Below are positions 35,245 through 43,658 of a stretch of 64,000 bases of DNA, piece after piece. Every line of letters starts with the position of its first letter. Positions within the stretch are counted from its first letter, which is position 1. Origin of the DNA: Sinorhizobium numidicum (GTDB lineage Bacteria > Pseudomonadota > Alphaproteobacteria > Rhizobiales > Rhizobiaceae); NCBI RefSeq assembly GCF_029892045.1, contig NZ_CP120367.1:1612001-1676000 (forward strand). The letters run 5' to 3'. The notes under the pieces were generated by a model. It did not search any database and was not told the DNA's origin. It saw only the letters and a list, made by a program, of their open reading frames with translations. A program made the position numbers and the translations under genes.

Positions 35245-36114
35245 TCACCCCTTGACGGCACCGAGGGACAGGCCCCGGACGAGATGCTTCTGGACCATGA
35301 AGGCGAAGATGACGATCGGCACGCAGGCCATGAAACCCGCAGCGCTGATTTCACCCCAATAGGTGCTGTATTGTGTCACTCGCCCGGCAATGCCGATCGG
35401 CAGCGTCTGTGACTGTTCGGTAAGCGTGATGATGAGGGACAGCAGGAACTCGTTCCAGGAGATGATCAGGCAGAAGATCGCCGTTGCCGCAAGCCCCGGC
35501 CGGGCAAGCGGCAGCGCTACATGCAGGAAAGCGCCCCAGCGCGTATCGCCGTCGACGATCGCCGCCTCTTCCAGTTCGACCGGCAGGTCCTGGAAATAGC
35601 TCTTCATCATCCAGGTCGCGAACGGCAGGTTGAAGGCCGTGTAGGCGATGATCAGCGCCGACTTGGTGTTGAGCATGTCGAAGTAATTGAAGAACAGGTA
35701 GAGCGGTATGATGCTGACGATCGGCGGCATCATCCGCGTCGAAAGAATCCAGAACGAAATTTGCTTGCGCCATTGCCAGGGATAGCTGAACCGCGCCAGC
35801 GCATAGCCGGCCATTGTTCCGAAGATCACGGAGATGGTCGTCGTCCCGACCGCAACCAGGAAGCTGTTCAACGCATAGCGCAGGAACGGCCGCTGGATGA
35901 ACGCTTCGTCATAGTGCTTCAGCGTTGGATTTCGCGGCACCCATTCGGGCGGCACCGCGAAGATGTCTATATCGAACTTGAACGAGTTCGCCGCAATCCA
36001 ATAGACAGGGAATAGCGTTAGGACCAGCGCGACGAAGATCGTCAGATAAGCGGACAGGCGGAGAACCGTCTCCCTTGTGCGGCTGCGTGTTACTATGGTC
36101 GTTGCCATCGGCAT
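35245..36114 (-). CDS. Sugar ABC transporter permease (MalG type)
   Basis: A 289-residue inner-membrane protein with six predicted helices, starting at the SAYLTIFVALVLTLFPVYWI segment. The EAA loop that docks on the ATPase reads ELEEAAIVDGDTRWGAFLHV, and the C-terminal MVQKHLVRGLSLGAVKG matches the end of MalG/UgpE proteins. GGAG lies four bases before the ATG. The stop of the preceding permease gene is directly adjacent. Confidence 0.9.
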   Translation of the reverse strand: MPMATTIVTRSRTRETVLRLSAYLTIFVALVLTLFPVYWIAANSFKFDIDIFAVPPEWVPRNPTLKHYDEAFIQRPFLRYALNSFLVAVGTTTISVIFGTMAGYALARFSYPWQWRKQISFWILSTRMMPPIVSIIPLYLFFNYFDMLNTKSALIIAYTAFNLPFATWMMKSYFQDLPVELEEAAIVDGDTRWGAFLHVALPLARPGLAATAIFCLIISWNEFLLSLIITLTEQSQTLPIGIAGRVTQYSTYWGEISAAGFMACVPIVIFAFMVQKHLVRGLSLGAVKG

Positions 36115-36115
36115 A

Positions 36116-37039
36116 TCACTCCGCCAGCCGCATGCGTTTCATGAACCAGGTGCTGAGAACGATCGTCACGAAGAGCACGAACAGCGAAATCGCCGCCGCG
36201 TAGCCGGGATCGGCGAAGCGATAGGCAACCTGATAGATGTAAAGACTCAAGACCTTGGTCCGGTCTGCCGGGCCGCCTCCTGTCAGAATGAAGACGAGAT
36301 CGAAGAGCCGCAGTGCATCCATGACGCGCAGCAGCAGGGCAATGGCGATGACCGGCTTCAGAAAGGGGATCGTCAGATCCCAGAATTGCCGCCAGGAAGA
36401 GGCGCCGTCGAGCGCCGCTGCCTCGTAGGGCTCCACCGGTAGGCTCGCGAGCCCGGCCAGCATCAACAGGAATATGAACGGCGTCCACTGCCAGACATCG
36501 GCGACGATGATCGAAAACATGGCAAGGTTCACGTCGCCCGCCCATGCCTGCAAGGGAAGACCGAGGCGGAACATGATCTCGTTCAGGACGCCGAACTGCG
36601 GCTCGTAGATGAGCTTCCAGGTGATCGCGACCGCAATCGGCGGCAACATCATCGGAATCATCAGCACCGTCTTCAAGAAGGTGAGGCGGCGAATGTACTT
36701 GTCGAGCAGCATCGCCAGCCCGAGGCCGAGAAGGAATTCGATCGTTACCGCGACTATCGTGAAGATTGCCGTGTTGCGAAGGGCGACCTGAAATTGCCCG
36801 TCGGAAAGAAGGCGGGCGAAATTGCCTATGCCGATGAACTCCCAGGGCAGGTCGGGATTGGGACTGATCCTGTGAACCGCCGCATAGAACATGTAGATGC
36901 TGGGGAAGATCGTCAGCGCCAAAAGGATGAGCACCGTCGGCGCGAGCATGAGGTAACGTAAATGACGCTCCGCCCAACGCTCCAGGCCGGAACCCAGCCG
37001 GAGCGGTGCGGCAGATGTGCCTTTGTCGGACTTCAACAT
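36116..37039 (-). CDS. Sugar ABC transporter permease (MalF type)
   Basis: A 307-residue inner-membrane permease with about six helices (LMLAPTVLILLALTIFPSIY first). The EAA loop is LPVEPYEAAALDGASSWRQF. ATG 37039, beginning MLKSDKGTSAAP, has GGGAGG five bases upstream. It pairs with the MalG-type permease to form the CUT1 channel. Confidence 0.9.
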   Translation of the reverse strand: MLKSDKGTSAAPLRLGSGLERWAERHLRYLMLAPTVLILLALTIFPSIYMFYAAVHRISPNPDLPWEFIGIGNFARLLSDGQFQVALRNTAIFTIVAVTIEFLLGLGLAMLLDKYIRRLTFLKTVLMIPMMLPPIAVAITWKLIYEPQFGVLNEIMFRLGLPLQAWAGDVNLAMFSIIVADVWQWTPFIFLLMLAGLASLPVEPYEAAALDGASSWRQFWDLTIPFLKPVIAIALLLRVMDALRLFDLVFILTGGGPADRTKVLSLYIYQVAYRFADPGYAAAISLFVLFVTIVLSTWFMKRMRLAE

Positions 37040-37129
37040 CGGGTCCTCCCGCGGCCCACGTGTCCGCACACCCTTGTTCCGGTCCCCGTATCGAGCGGGT
37101 GGCATGCCCCGCTCGATACGGGCAGCGAC

Positions 37130-38389
37130 CTATTTAAGACCGGTTATCTGTTCGACCGCCGCCTGCGCGTTCTTCAGCGCTTCTTCCGGCGTGATCGTAC
37201 CCGCGACAGCTTTGGAAAGCTCGATGCCGAAGGCATTTTCGATTTCCGGCCATTTCGGATGGCGGGGGCGCGGCGTCGAGGCCTGGATTGCCTCCATCAA
37301 CACCGGATAGTGCCGGAATTTCTCCTGCTTGGTCAGTTCCTGATCGGTGAAGACCGAGGCCCTGACGGGCGGATTGCCGCGCTCGGCGGAAATCTTGATC
37401 TGCTCGGGCGAGGTCGCCCAAATCATGAAGTCGAAGGCTTCCTGCTTGTTCTTCGATGCCGACATGATGCCCATGGTCCAGTGGCCGATCTCGGAGCTTC
37501 CGGGCTTGGTGCCGGCCGGAATCGGGCTGTAGGAGATCTTGCCGACCATTTTCGATTGGCTCGGATCCTCGAAGGTCGCAACCCAGTTCGGCCAGTTGAT
37601 CGACGAGGCCGCGGTACCTGCGGCAAGCGCGGTGCCGACCTCGTTGGCGTTATAGCTTTCGACCCCCTTCGGAGAAACGTCGCGTAGAGCCATGAATGTC
37701 TTCATGGCGGCGGCGCCTTCCGGCGTGTCGATCGTTACCTTCGTGCGGTCGGCGTTGAACATGTCAGCGCCGTAGGACCAGAAGATCGGCATGAAATCGG
37801 CAACGACGGGATTACCCTGGCCGCCGCGGAAGACATAGCCGAAATAGCGGCCCCCGCCCTGTTCGGTCAGCGCCTTCGCGGCTTTCAGCACGTCATCCCA
37901 GGTCTTCGGGGACTCGACGCCCGTCTCTTTGAACTTGGCCGCGTCGTAGAAGAACATCTGGGCATTTCCGACATAGGGCAGGCAGACATAGGGCCCGGTA
38001 TTATAAGGATTGCGGCAGATCGCCAGCGACTTCGAAAGGAAATCGTTATCCGGCCCCTCCAGGCCGGCGTTCTTGAAGTAGGGCGTGAGATCCTCAAGAT
38101 GCCCATTCTCGGCAAAGAAAGGAATCCATGGATCGTCCATTAAAATGATATCGAAGACACCGGACTTGGTGGCCCCCGCATTGGCGCCCTGTTCGAACAC
38201 GTTGGCATAGGGCGCCTGGACGGCCTCCACCTTCGTGCCTTTGATCTTCGCATAGTCGGCGGCTGCGGCCCTAAGGCCGTCACCTTCGCTCCCCGATGGC
38301 ACGAGGATCGTGATGTCGGCCCAGGCGGCCGAACTGATCGCAAGCGCCGAGGCTGCGATTGCCAAGGTGAGACACAGTTTACGAACCAT
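37130..38389 (-). CDS. Sugar ABC transporter substrate-binding protein
   Basis: A 419-residue family 1 extracellular solute-binding protein. ATG 38389 has GGGAGG six bases upstream, and residues 1-24 are a signal peptide (LCLTLAIAASALAISSAAWA). The mature part has CUT1-type motifs: VFDIILMDDPWIPFFAENGHL, TWDDVLKAAKALTEQGG, and SPEQIKISAERGNPPVRASVF. It delivers the unknown sugar to the two permeases that follow. As first gene, it should carry the operon's promoter in the 300 bases upstream. Confidence 0.92.
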   Translation of the reverse strand: MVRKLCLTLAIAASALAISSAAWADITILVPSGSEGDGLRAAAADYAKIKGTKVEAVQAPYANVFEQGANAGATKSGVFDIILMDDPWIPFFAENGHLEDLTPYFKNAGLEGPDNDFLSKSLAICRNPYNTGPYVCLPYVGNAQMFFYDAAKFKETGVESPKTWDDVLKAAKALTEQGGGRYFGYVFRGGQGNPVVADFMPIFWSYGADMFNADRTKVTIDTPEGAAAMKTFMALRDVSPKGVESYNANEVGTALAAGTAASSINWPNWVATFEDPSQSKMVGKISYSPIPAGTKPGSSEIGHWTMGIMSASKNKQEAFDFMIWATSPEQIKISAERGNPPVRASVFTDQELTKQEKFRHYPVLMEAIQASTPRPRHPKWPEIENAFGIELSKAVAGTITPEEALKNAQAAVEQITGLK

Positions 38390-38690
38390 TGTACACCTCC
38401 CGTTTCGAGCTGATGGCCAGGGCCGTTTCACAAAGGGCCCTATCCTGTCGCCTGGCGGAGGCTGCCGCAACGTCCATACGTACCGAAGTGCGAAAGGGCG
38501 GAAGGAAACGGCGCCTCCAAAGCCGACGCTGCTCCCGCCCTCAATCTATCACATCGAATACTTTTTAGAGAGGTTGTATTAGCATTTGCTACGATTGCAT
38601 CTCCATGCCGGCGACGGAGTGTCCGGCCGGACGGCAAATGGTAACGGCTGCGCTGCTGAACGCGGCCGGGAGCGCCGAAAGGGCGGTCCG
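38390..38690. other. Promoter region of the sugar ABC operon
   Basis: A 301-base region between the operon start and the glycosyltransferase stop. It is AT-rich around 38545-38600, where the operon's core promoter probably lies. No gene is supported. No clear operator palindrome was found. Confidence 0.4.
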
Positions 38691-39755
38691 TCAACCCATG
38701 ACGTAGCGGATCGTTTTTGACACCCGCGCAAGGAAAGCGGGCCGAGAGGAGGCGACGAGCTTCCAGGAAAGGATTGCTTTTGCCATGCGTTGGGGAAGAA
38801 GGCCGACGGACAGGAACCAGGCAGCGAGCATCGCTCTGCGGCGCAAAGATATGTTCATCTCCATGCTGGCAACCGCGCCGGCTGCGGCGAGCGAGAGCCT
38901 CGAATCGTCGGCGACCGGATGATGTTGGCGGTCTACACATAAGGAAGCCAGACGTTCCTCCAGATGGATCGGGTCTCGCAGATTGGCATCCGCCGGCACC
39001 GTGAGGCCGACATCGGCCGCCTGTTCCGACAAAGCTTCGAGCCGATGGAAATCATGCTCCACCCGCCAGCGGGCCCTTTGACCGAGCTTCTCGGCAAAAA
39101 TGGAATGGTTATTTCCGTGCATACGGTAAGCGCCAAGGCACGTATCGATCGACGCCACGTTCCCGTAAAGAGGTGCCAAGGTAACCAGATAGCCGTCTGC
39201 GCCCTGCCGGAAATCCTCCGGCGGTATGGGCATGATGGCGTCCAACGCCGATCGGCTGAAGGCCAGTCCGCTCGTCACCGTCGTCTGATACCGCGCGCGG
39301 CGAAGCAATTGCGGCGTGACGTCACCGGAATCAAACGGAACCTCCGGCGGCGGGAAGACGTCCTGCACCTCTTTGCTTTCGTCGACGATGTGCAATCTGA
39401 ACTGCAGCTGGGCGGTATTCTCATTCCACGCATCGACTATTTCGGAGACCGCGTTCGGATAAAGGTAATCGTCGGCGTCAAGAAAAAGGACGATCTCGCC
39501 CCGGCTCGCAGCAAAACCGGTATTGAAGGCTGCGGCATGGCCGCCGTTTTCCTCTCTCACGCGTGCCTTCACCCGAGATCCGTATGAGGCGATGACCTCG
39601 GCGGAATTGTCGGTCGATGCGTCATCGACGACAATCACCTCGACCTTGTCGTAGCTTTGGCAAAGGGCGCTTTCGATGCTGCACTTCAGAAAGCGCGCAT
39701 AATTATAGTTCGCTATGATGATCGAGACTGGAAGACGGTCTTTGGTGAAATGCAT
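38691..39755 (-). CDS. Family 2 glycosyltransferase
   Basis: A 354-residue GT-A enzyme. The N-terminal nucleotide-sugar fold has VSIIIANYNYARFLKCSIES, VEVIVVDDASTDNSAE, GGHAAAFNTGFAASRGEIV and the metal-binding LDADD. The C-terminal ~150 residues are helical and less conserved, ending with a possible membrane-associating segment (AMLAAWFLSVGLLPQRM). GAGG lies nine bases before ATG 39755. It may transfer sugars to a surface polysaccharide, but it stands alone here, so the product is not known. Confidence 0.87.
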   Translation of the reverse strand: MHFTKDRLPVSIIIANYNYARFLKCSIESALCQSYDKVEVIVVDDASTDNSAEVIASYGSRVKARVREENGGHAAAFNTGFAASRGEIVLFLDADDYLYPNAVSEIVDAWNENTAQLQFRLHIVDESKEVQDVFPPPEVPFDSGDVTPQLLRRARYQTTVTSGLAFSRSALDAIMPIPPEDFRQGADGYLVTLAPLYGNVASIDTCLGAYRMHGNNHSIFAEKLGQRARWRVEHDFHRLEALSEQAADVGLTVPADANLRDPIHLEERLASLCVDRQHHPVADDSRLSLAAAGAVASMEMNISLRRRAMLAAWFLSVGLLPQRMAKAILSWKLVASSRPAFLARVSKTIRYVMG

Positions 39756-40028
39756 CGCATTGAACCTCGCAGTTTATGCTTTGGTCGCGGCGAACCTTCT
39801 CATTCGGGTCCTTGGATGATGCCCGTTGCGGGCGCGCTGCCCTTTAGGCGGCGACAACGTTCCGTGCCGCTCTCACTGGGCGAGCGGACAGGGATCATGC
39901 TTGATCTATTTTCGTGGCGGCGAGCGTGGCGAGCTTTATGGCATTTGAATGACCGGTTATGAAAGCGCGCGGCTCATCGGCGCGGCATTTGAGCCGAAAA
40001 AACGGCGCTCTCCCGCAAAAATTGCAGG
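39756..40028. other. Intergenic region upstream of the glycosyltransferase
   Basis: No gene is supported. CGGCTCATCGGCGCGG...TGAGCCG near 39971-39998 forms a hairpin next to an A6 run (T6 on the minus strand). It may act downstream of uxuA, although the T-run sits on the wrong side for a standard terminator. Confidence 0.4.
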
Positions 40029-41216
40029 TCAGGTCGGCGGTGCACCGAGGGCGTGGAGAATGCCTCGAAGTTCCGCAAGACCACGCAGACGACCGATCGC
40101 CGGATAGCCCGGCGTCACGGTCTTTTTCAGATCGTCCAGCATGCGATGGCCATGGTCCGGGCGAAACACGATCGTCTCGCCAGCGCTGCGCTTCTTGTCC
40201 TCGGCAACAAGTTCCTTCAGGACGTCCACCATGTTGACGTCGCCTTCCAGATGCGCGCTCTCATGGAAGCTGCGACCATCTCCCTCGCGCGTGGTTGCAC
40301 GCAGATGAGCGAAATGGATGCGCGAGGCGAAACGGCCCGCGATCTCGGGCAGATCGTTGTCTGCGCGCACGCCAAGGCTGCCGGTGCAATAGCACATGCC
40401 ATTTGCCGGCGACGGCACCGCATCAAAGAGCTGAGCGTAGTCCTCGGCTGTCGAGGCGATGCGCGGCAAGCCGAAAAGCGGCCGCGGCGGATCATCCGGG
40501 TGCAGGGTGAGCTTGACGCCCCGCGCTTCGGCCACGGGCGTGACCGCTTCCAGGAATTCGATCAGATGCTGTCGAAACCGGCGCGAATCCACACCACGAT
40601 AGGATTCAAGACGTTCCCGGAAAGCTGCAATGGTCAACGGCTCCGTAGTCGAACCAGGCAGAGCCGAAGTGATGATGCGCGTGATCTCTGCGACCTCCTC
40701 CTTCGTCATGCCATCGAACACCGCCCGCGCCCGCTCCATGTCTTGCGGTGAATAGTCTGCCTCGGCTCCGGGGCGCTCCAGAACGAAAAGATCGAAAGCG
40801 GCAAAACGCTCGTGATCGAATCGCATCGCGGTCGCTCCGGTCGGCGTGATGAAGTCCAGCTCCGTCCGGGTCCAGTCGACGACCGGCATGAAATTATAGC
40901 AGATGATCCGAATGCCGCAGGCGGCGACCGCCTCGAGGCTGGCGATCCAGGCCTCGATCTCAGCCTTTGCCTTTTTCCCGGTGCGCTTGACCGCATCCGG
41001 GATCGGAATGCTCTCGACGACGGACCAGGTGAGCGGAACGCGACCCGCCGGCGTCGTTTCAATGAGCGCCTGGCGTTCGCGCACGTCCCGTTCGCTCCAG
41101 GCCTCACCGATCGGCACCTGATGGAGCGCCGAAACGATATTTGTTGCCCCCGCCTGACGGACGTCATCGAGCGTCACGGGCGCATCCGGCCCAAACCATC
41201 TCCAACCCTGCCGCAT
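40029..41216 (-). CDS. uxuA: D-mannonate dehydratase UxuA
   Basis: A 395-residue enzyme that dehydrates D-mannonate to 2-keto-3-deoxy-D-gluconate. It starts MRQGWRWFGPDAPVTLDDVR. ICYNFMPVVDWTRT, LTLHPDDPPRPLFGLPRI, NGMCYCTGSLGVRADND, HFAHLRATTREG and FRPDHGHRMLDD are UxuA hallmarks and include the metal-binding His/Cys/Asp residues. Length equals that of E. coli UxuA. It lies beside gntR on the same strand, with uxaC divergent, and completes the glucuronate route with UxaC and UxuB. Confidence 0.96.
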   Translation of the reverse strand: MRQGWRWFGPDAPVTLDDVRQAGATNIVSALHQVPIGEAWSERDVRERQALIETTPAGRVPLTWSVVESIPIPDAVKRTGKKAKAEIEAWIASLEAVAACGIRIICYNFMPVVDWTRTELDFITPTGATAMRFDHERFAAFDLFVLERPGAEADYSPQDMERARAVFDGMTKEEVAEITRIITSALPGSTTEPLTIAAFRERLESYRGVDSRRFRQHLIEFLEAVTPVAEARGVKLTLHPDDPPRPLFGLPRIASTAEDYAQLFDAVPSPANGMCYCTGSLGVRADNDLPEIAGRFASRIHFAHLRATTREGDGRSFHESAHLEGDVNMVDVLKELVAEDKKRSAGETIVFRPDHGHRMLDDLKKTVTPGYPAIGRLRGLAELRGILHALGAPPT

Positions 41217-41288
41217 CGCTACCTGTCCTTCCCCGCAAGTTCCTCGGATATTTGGATGATCACATGAATGGTTGCCACCGAGATCGCC

Positions 41289-42011
41289 TCAGCTGAAATA
41301 GCCCGGATAGAGCAGCCGCAGTTCATCGATGTCAGGAATGACGGCGCTCAAGTGATGCATCATGGCAGCGTGCGCGCGCTCTCTATCATGGGCGGCGATC
41401 GCATCGCGTATCGTCATATGCTCCTCGATGACGCTGTTCATCCGGCCAAGCACCGGCAGGGTCAAACGGCGAGCACGGTCGATCTGCAGCTTTACAGTCC
41501 TCAGGATCGTCCAGACCCCCGGATAACCGGCAATCGCCGAAATCGATTCATGGAAGGCCTCATCCTGCTCGTGGAAGAGCGACGTCTCGTTCAAGCCGGC
41601 ATGGACGCGCTGACGGGCGATGATGGCATCCAGCCGCGCGATATCTCCGGCGCTCGCCACTTCCGCGGCGTGTTTTACCGTAGTGCCCTCCAGCGATTTG
41701 CGGATGACGACCGCTTCTGGAATGGCGGCGACGGGAATTCGCGACACGAAGGTCCCCGACTGCGGAAAGATCTCGACAAGACCGGCTTCGGCGAGTCTCA
41801 GCAGCGCCTCGCGCACCGGCGTACGGCTGACGCCGAACTCCTCCGAAATGCGCTTTTCCTGCAGCGCCATGCCCGGCTTCATCTGCAACGAAACGATCGC
41901 GGCATGGAGTTGATCGTAGATCGCCGACGATGTCGTCACCCGCCGAAGTTTCACGCCGCCCGACGATCGAAGTGAGGGCGACGATACGGCCCGGCGCTGG
42001 CGTTGCGACAT
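41289..42011 (-). CDS. GntR-family (FadR/FCD) regulator of hexuronate genes
   Basis: A 240-residue regulator with an N-terminal winged helix (AAIVSLQMKPGMALQEKRIS, FGVSRTPVREALLRLAEAGL) and a C-terminal FCD ligand domain (FHEQDEAFHESISAIAGYP, VIEEHMTIRDAIAAHD) that usually binds metal and a carboxylate sugar. It sits between uxuA and the divergent uxaC. The palindrome ATACTAGTAT at 42042-42051 between them is the likely operator. The inducer may be a hexuronate or its product, as for ExuR/UxuR, which are also in this family. Confidence 0.88.
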   Translation of the reverse strand: MSQRQRRAVSSPSLRSSGGVKLRRVTTSSAIYDQLHAAIVSLQMKPGMALQEKRISEEFGVSRTPVREALLRLAEAGLVEIFPQSGTFVSRIPVAAIPEAVVIRKSLEGTTVKHAAEVASAGDIARLDAIIARQRVHAGLNETSLFHEQDEAFHESISAIAGYPGVWTILRTVKLQIDRARRLTLPVLGRMNSVIEEHMTIRDAIAAHDRERAHAAMMHHLSAVIPDIDELRLLYPGYFS

Positions 42012-42041
42012 GAAGGATTCCGTCGGTTGACTCGATTTTGG

Positions 42042-42051
42042 ATACTAGTAT
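42042..42051. promoter_or_regulatory. Probable GntR operator between gntR and uxaC
   Basis: ATACTAGTAT is a perfect ten-base palindrome, extended by imperfect TTGG-GATA... flanks. It lies 31 bases upstream of the gntR ATG and 48 bases upstream of the uxaC ATG, so one bound dimer could cover both promoters. Confidence 0.5.
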
Positions 42052-42098
42052 ATCAATTCATTCATGTTGCCAATATGGGCGCGGGAGGGGCGGAACAA

Positions 42099-43499
42099 AT
42101 GGCATTGCATCCCGATCGGTTGTTTCCGGTTGAACCCGAAGCGCGGGCGATTGCCCGACGGCTTTTCGAGTCGGTCGCCGACCTGAAGATCATCTCTCCG
42201 CACGGCCACACCGAGCCCGCCTGGTATGCCGAGGACCAGGCCTTCCCCGACCCTGCCGCACTCTTCATCACCCCGGACCACTACGCGACGCGCATGCTCT
42301 ATTCGCAAGGCGTCAGGCTGGAGGATCTCGGCGTCAGACGTCGCGACGGAAAAGGCGCAGCTGTCGAGGGGCGCGCGATCTGGCGGCTCTTCGCCAGCCA
42401 TTTCCATCTATTTGCCGGAACGCCGACGCGCCTCTGGCTCGAACATTCCCTCGAAACCATCTTCGGTATCACGGAGAGGCTTCAACCGGCCAATGCCGAC
42501 GCGCTCTACGACCGCATCGCCGAGGCGATCGCAACACCTGCCTTGCGCCCCCGGGCGCTCTACGACAAATTTGGCATAGAGGTGATCGCCACGACCGATG
42601 GAGCGCTCGATGATCTCGCCCATCATGATGCCATTCGCCGCTCGGGATGGCACGGCCGAGTTGTGCCCACCTATCGGCCGGATGCGGTGGTCGATCCGGA
42701 AGCCCGCGGTTTTCTGGAAAATGTCGAGAAACTGCTGGCGATGACCGGCGAGCCGGCGACCTGGACCGGCTATCTGAATGCCCATCGTGCGCGGCGCGCC
42801 TTCTTCAAGGCACACGGTGCAACCGCGACCGATCATGGCCACCCGAGCGCCCACACGGAAAACCTTTCAGCCGCGGATGCGGCGCGCCTTTTCGACGAGG
42901 CTCTCTCCGGAACGGCCGGTCCGGCGCAAGCCTATGCGTTCCGTGGCCAGATGCTGACGGAGCTGGCCCGCATGAGCACCGAGGACGGCCTCGTGATGCA
43001 GATCCATCCCGGCTCCTACCGCAATCACAACCCGTCGCTGTTTGCCGATTTCGGGCCCGACAAGGGTGCCGACATTCCGAAGGCGACGGACTACGTGCAC
43101 GATCTGAAACCGCTGCTCGACGCCGTTGGAAACGATGCGTCGCTGACGGTGATCCTCTTCACCCTCGACGAGACGGCCTATTCGCGCGAACTCGCACCTC
43201 TGGCCGGCCACTATCCCGCGCTCAGACTTGGGCCCGCCTGGTGGTTCTTCGACAGTCCAGAAGGCATGCGTCGCTTCCGCGAGACAACCACGGAGACCTG
43301 CGGCTTCTACAACACCGTCGGCTTCAACGACGATACCCGCGCCTACCTGTCAATTCCAGCGCGGCACGATATGGCGCGGCGGGTGGACTGCGCGTACCTT
43401 GCCCGTCTGGTTGCCGATCACCGTCTTGACGAGGAGGAGGCACACGATCTCGCACGAGAGCTTGCCTACGGGCTCGCCAAGCGAGGCTATCGCTTGTGA
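42099..43499 (+). CDS. uxaC: Uronate isomerase UxaC
   Basis: A 466-residue enzyme that converts D-glucuronate to D-fructuronate, or D-galacturonate to D-tagaturonate. The amidohydrolase-fold metal residues lie in LKIISPHGHTEP. Other hallmarks are FGIEVIATTDGALDDLAHHD, VVPTYRPDAVVDPE, LVMQIHPGSYRNHN, and GPAWWFFDSPEGMRRFRETT. ATG 42099 follows a purine-rich GGAGGGGCGGAA sequence. It is first in a plus-strand run with an ABC importer and uxuB, divergent from gntR. Confidence 0.96.
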   Translation: MALHPDRLFPVEPEARAIARRLFESVADLKIISPHGHTEPAWYAEDQAFPDPAALFITPDHYATRMLYSQGVRLEDLGVRRRDGKGAAVEGRAIWRLFASHFHLFAGTPTRLWLEHSLETIFGITERLQPANADALYDRIAEAIATPALRPRALYDKFGIEVIATTDGALDDLAHHDAIRRSGWHGRVVPTYRPDAVVDPEARGFLENVEKLLAMTGEPATWTGYLNAHRARRAFFKAHGATATDHGHPSAHTENLSAADAARLFDEALSGTAGPAQAYAFRGQMLTELARMSTEDGLVMQIHPGSYRNHNPSLFADFGPDKGADIPKATDYVHDLKPLLDAVGNDASLTVILFTLDETAYSRELAPLAGHYPALRLGPAWWFFDSPEGMRRFRETTTETCGFYNTVGFNDDTRAYLSIPARHDMARRVDCAYLARLVADHRLDEEEAHDLARELAYGLAKRGYRL

Positions 43500-43516
43500 G
43501 CCGCTACTGCCTGTAT

Positions 43517-43610
43517 CCTTAGATCGGAGCCGACTTAAGGATAAAAACATGCAGCAATTCAAAGTGCTACAGCGACCTTCGTGCATCTGAAAAGACGCAC
43601 GGCGCTGTAG
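43517..43610 (-). repeat. Rhizobial intergenic palindromic element, copy 1
   Basis: This element has an outer hairpin CTACAGCG/CGCTGTAG (43567-43574 with 43603-43610) and a second imperfect palindrome CCTTAGATCGG...CCGACTTAAGG. Its reverse complement is nearly identical to 53797-53890, including the core CACTTTGAATTGCTGCATG. It follows the uxaC stop and may end or process that transcript. Confidence 0.8.
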
Positions 43611-43658
43611 GGGCCGGCCGCATGGGAGGCGTCCGGCATAACAAGGAGGAGAACGAAA

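Noticed and set aside
33981..35255. A 424-codon plus-strand frame over the sugar ABC ATPase
   Set aside because: It lies opposite a clear ATPase with Walker motifs and has no domain of its own.
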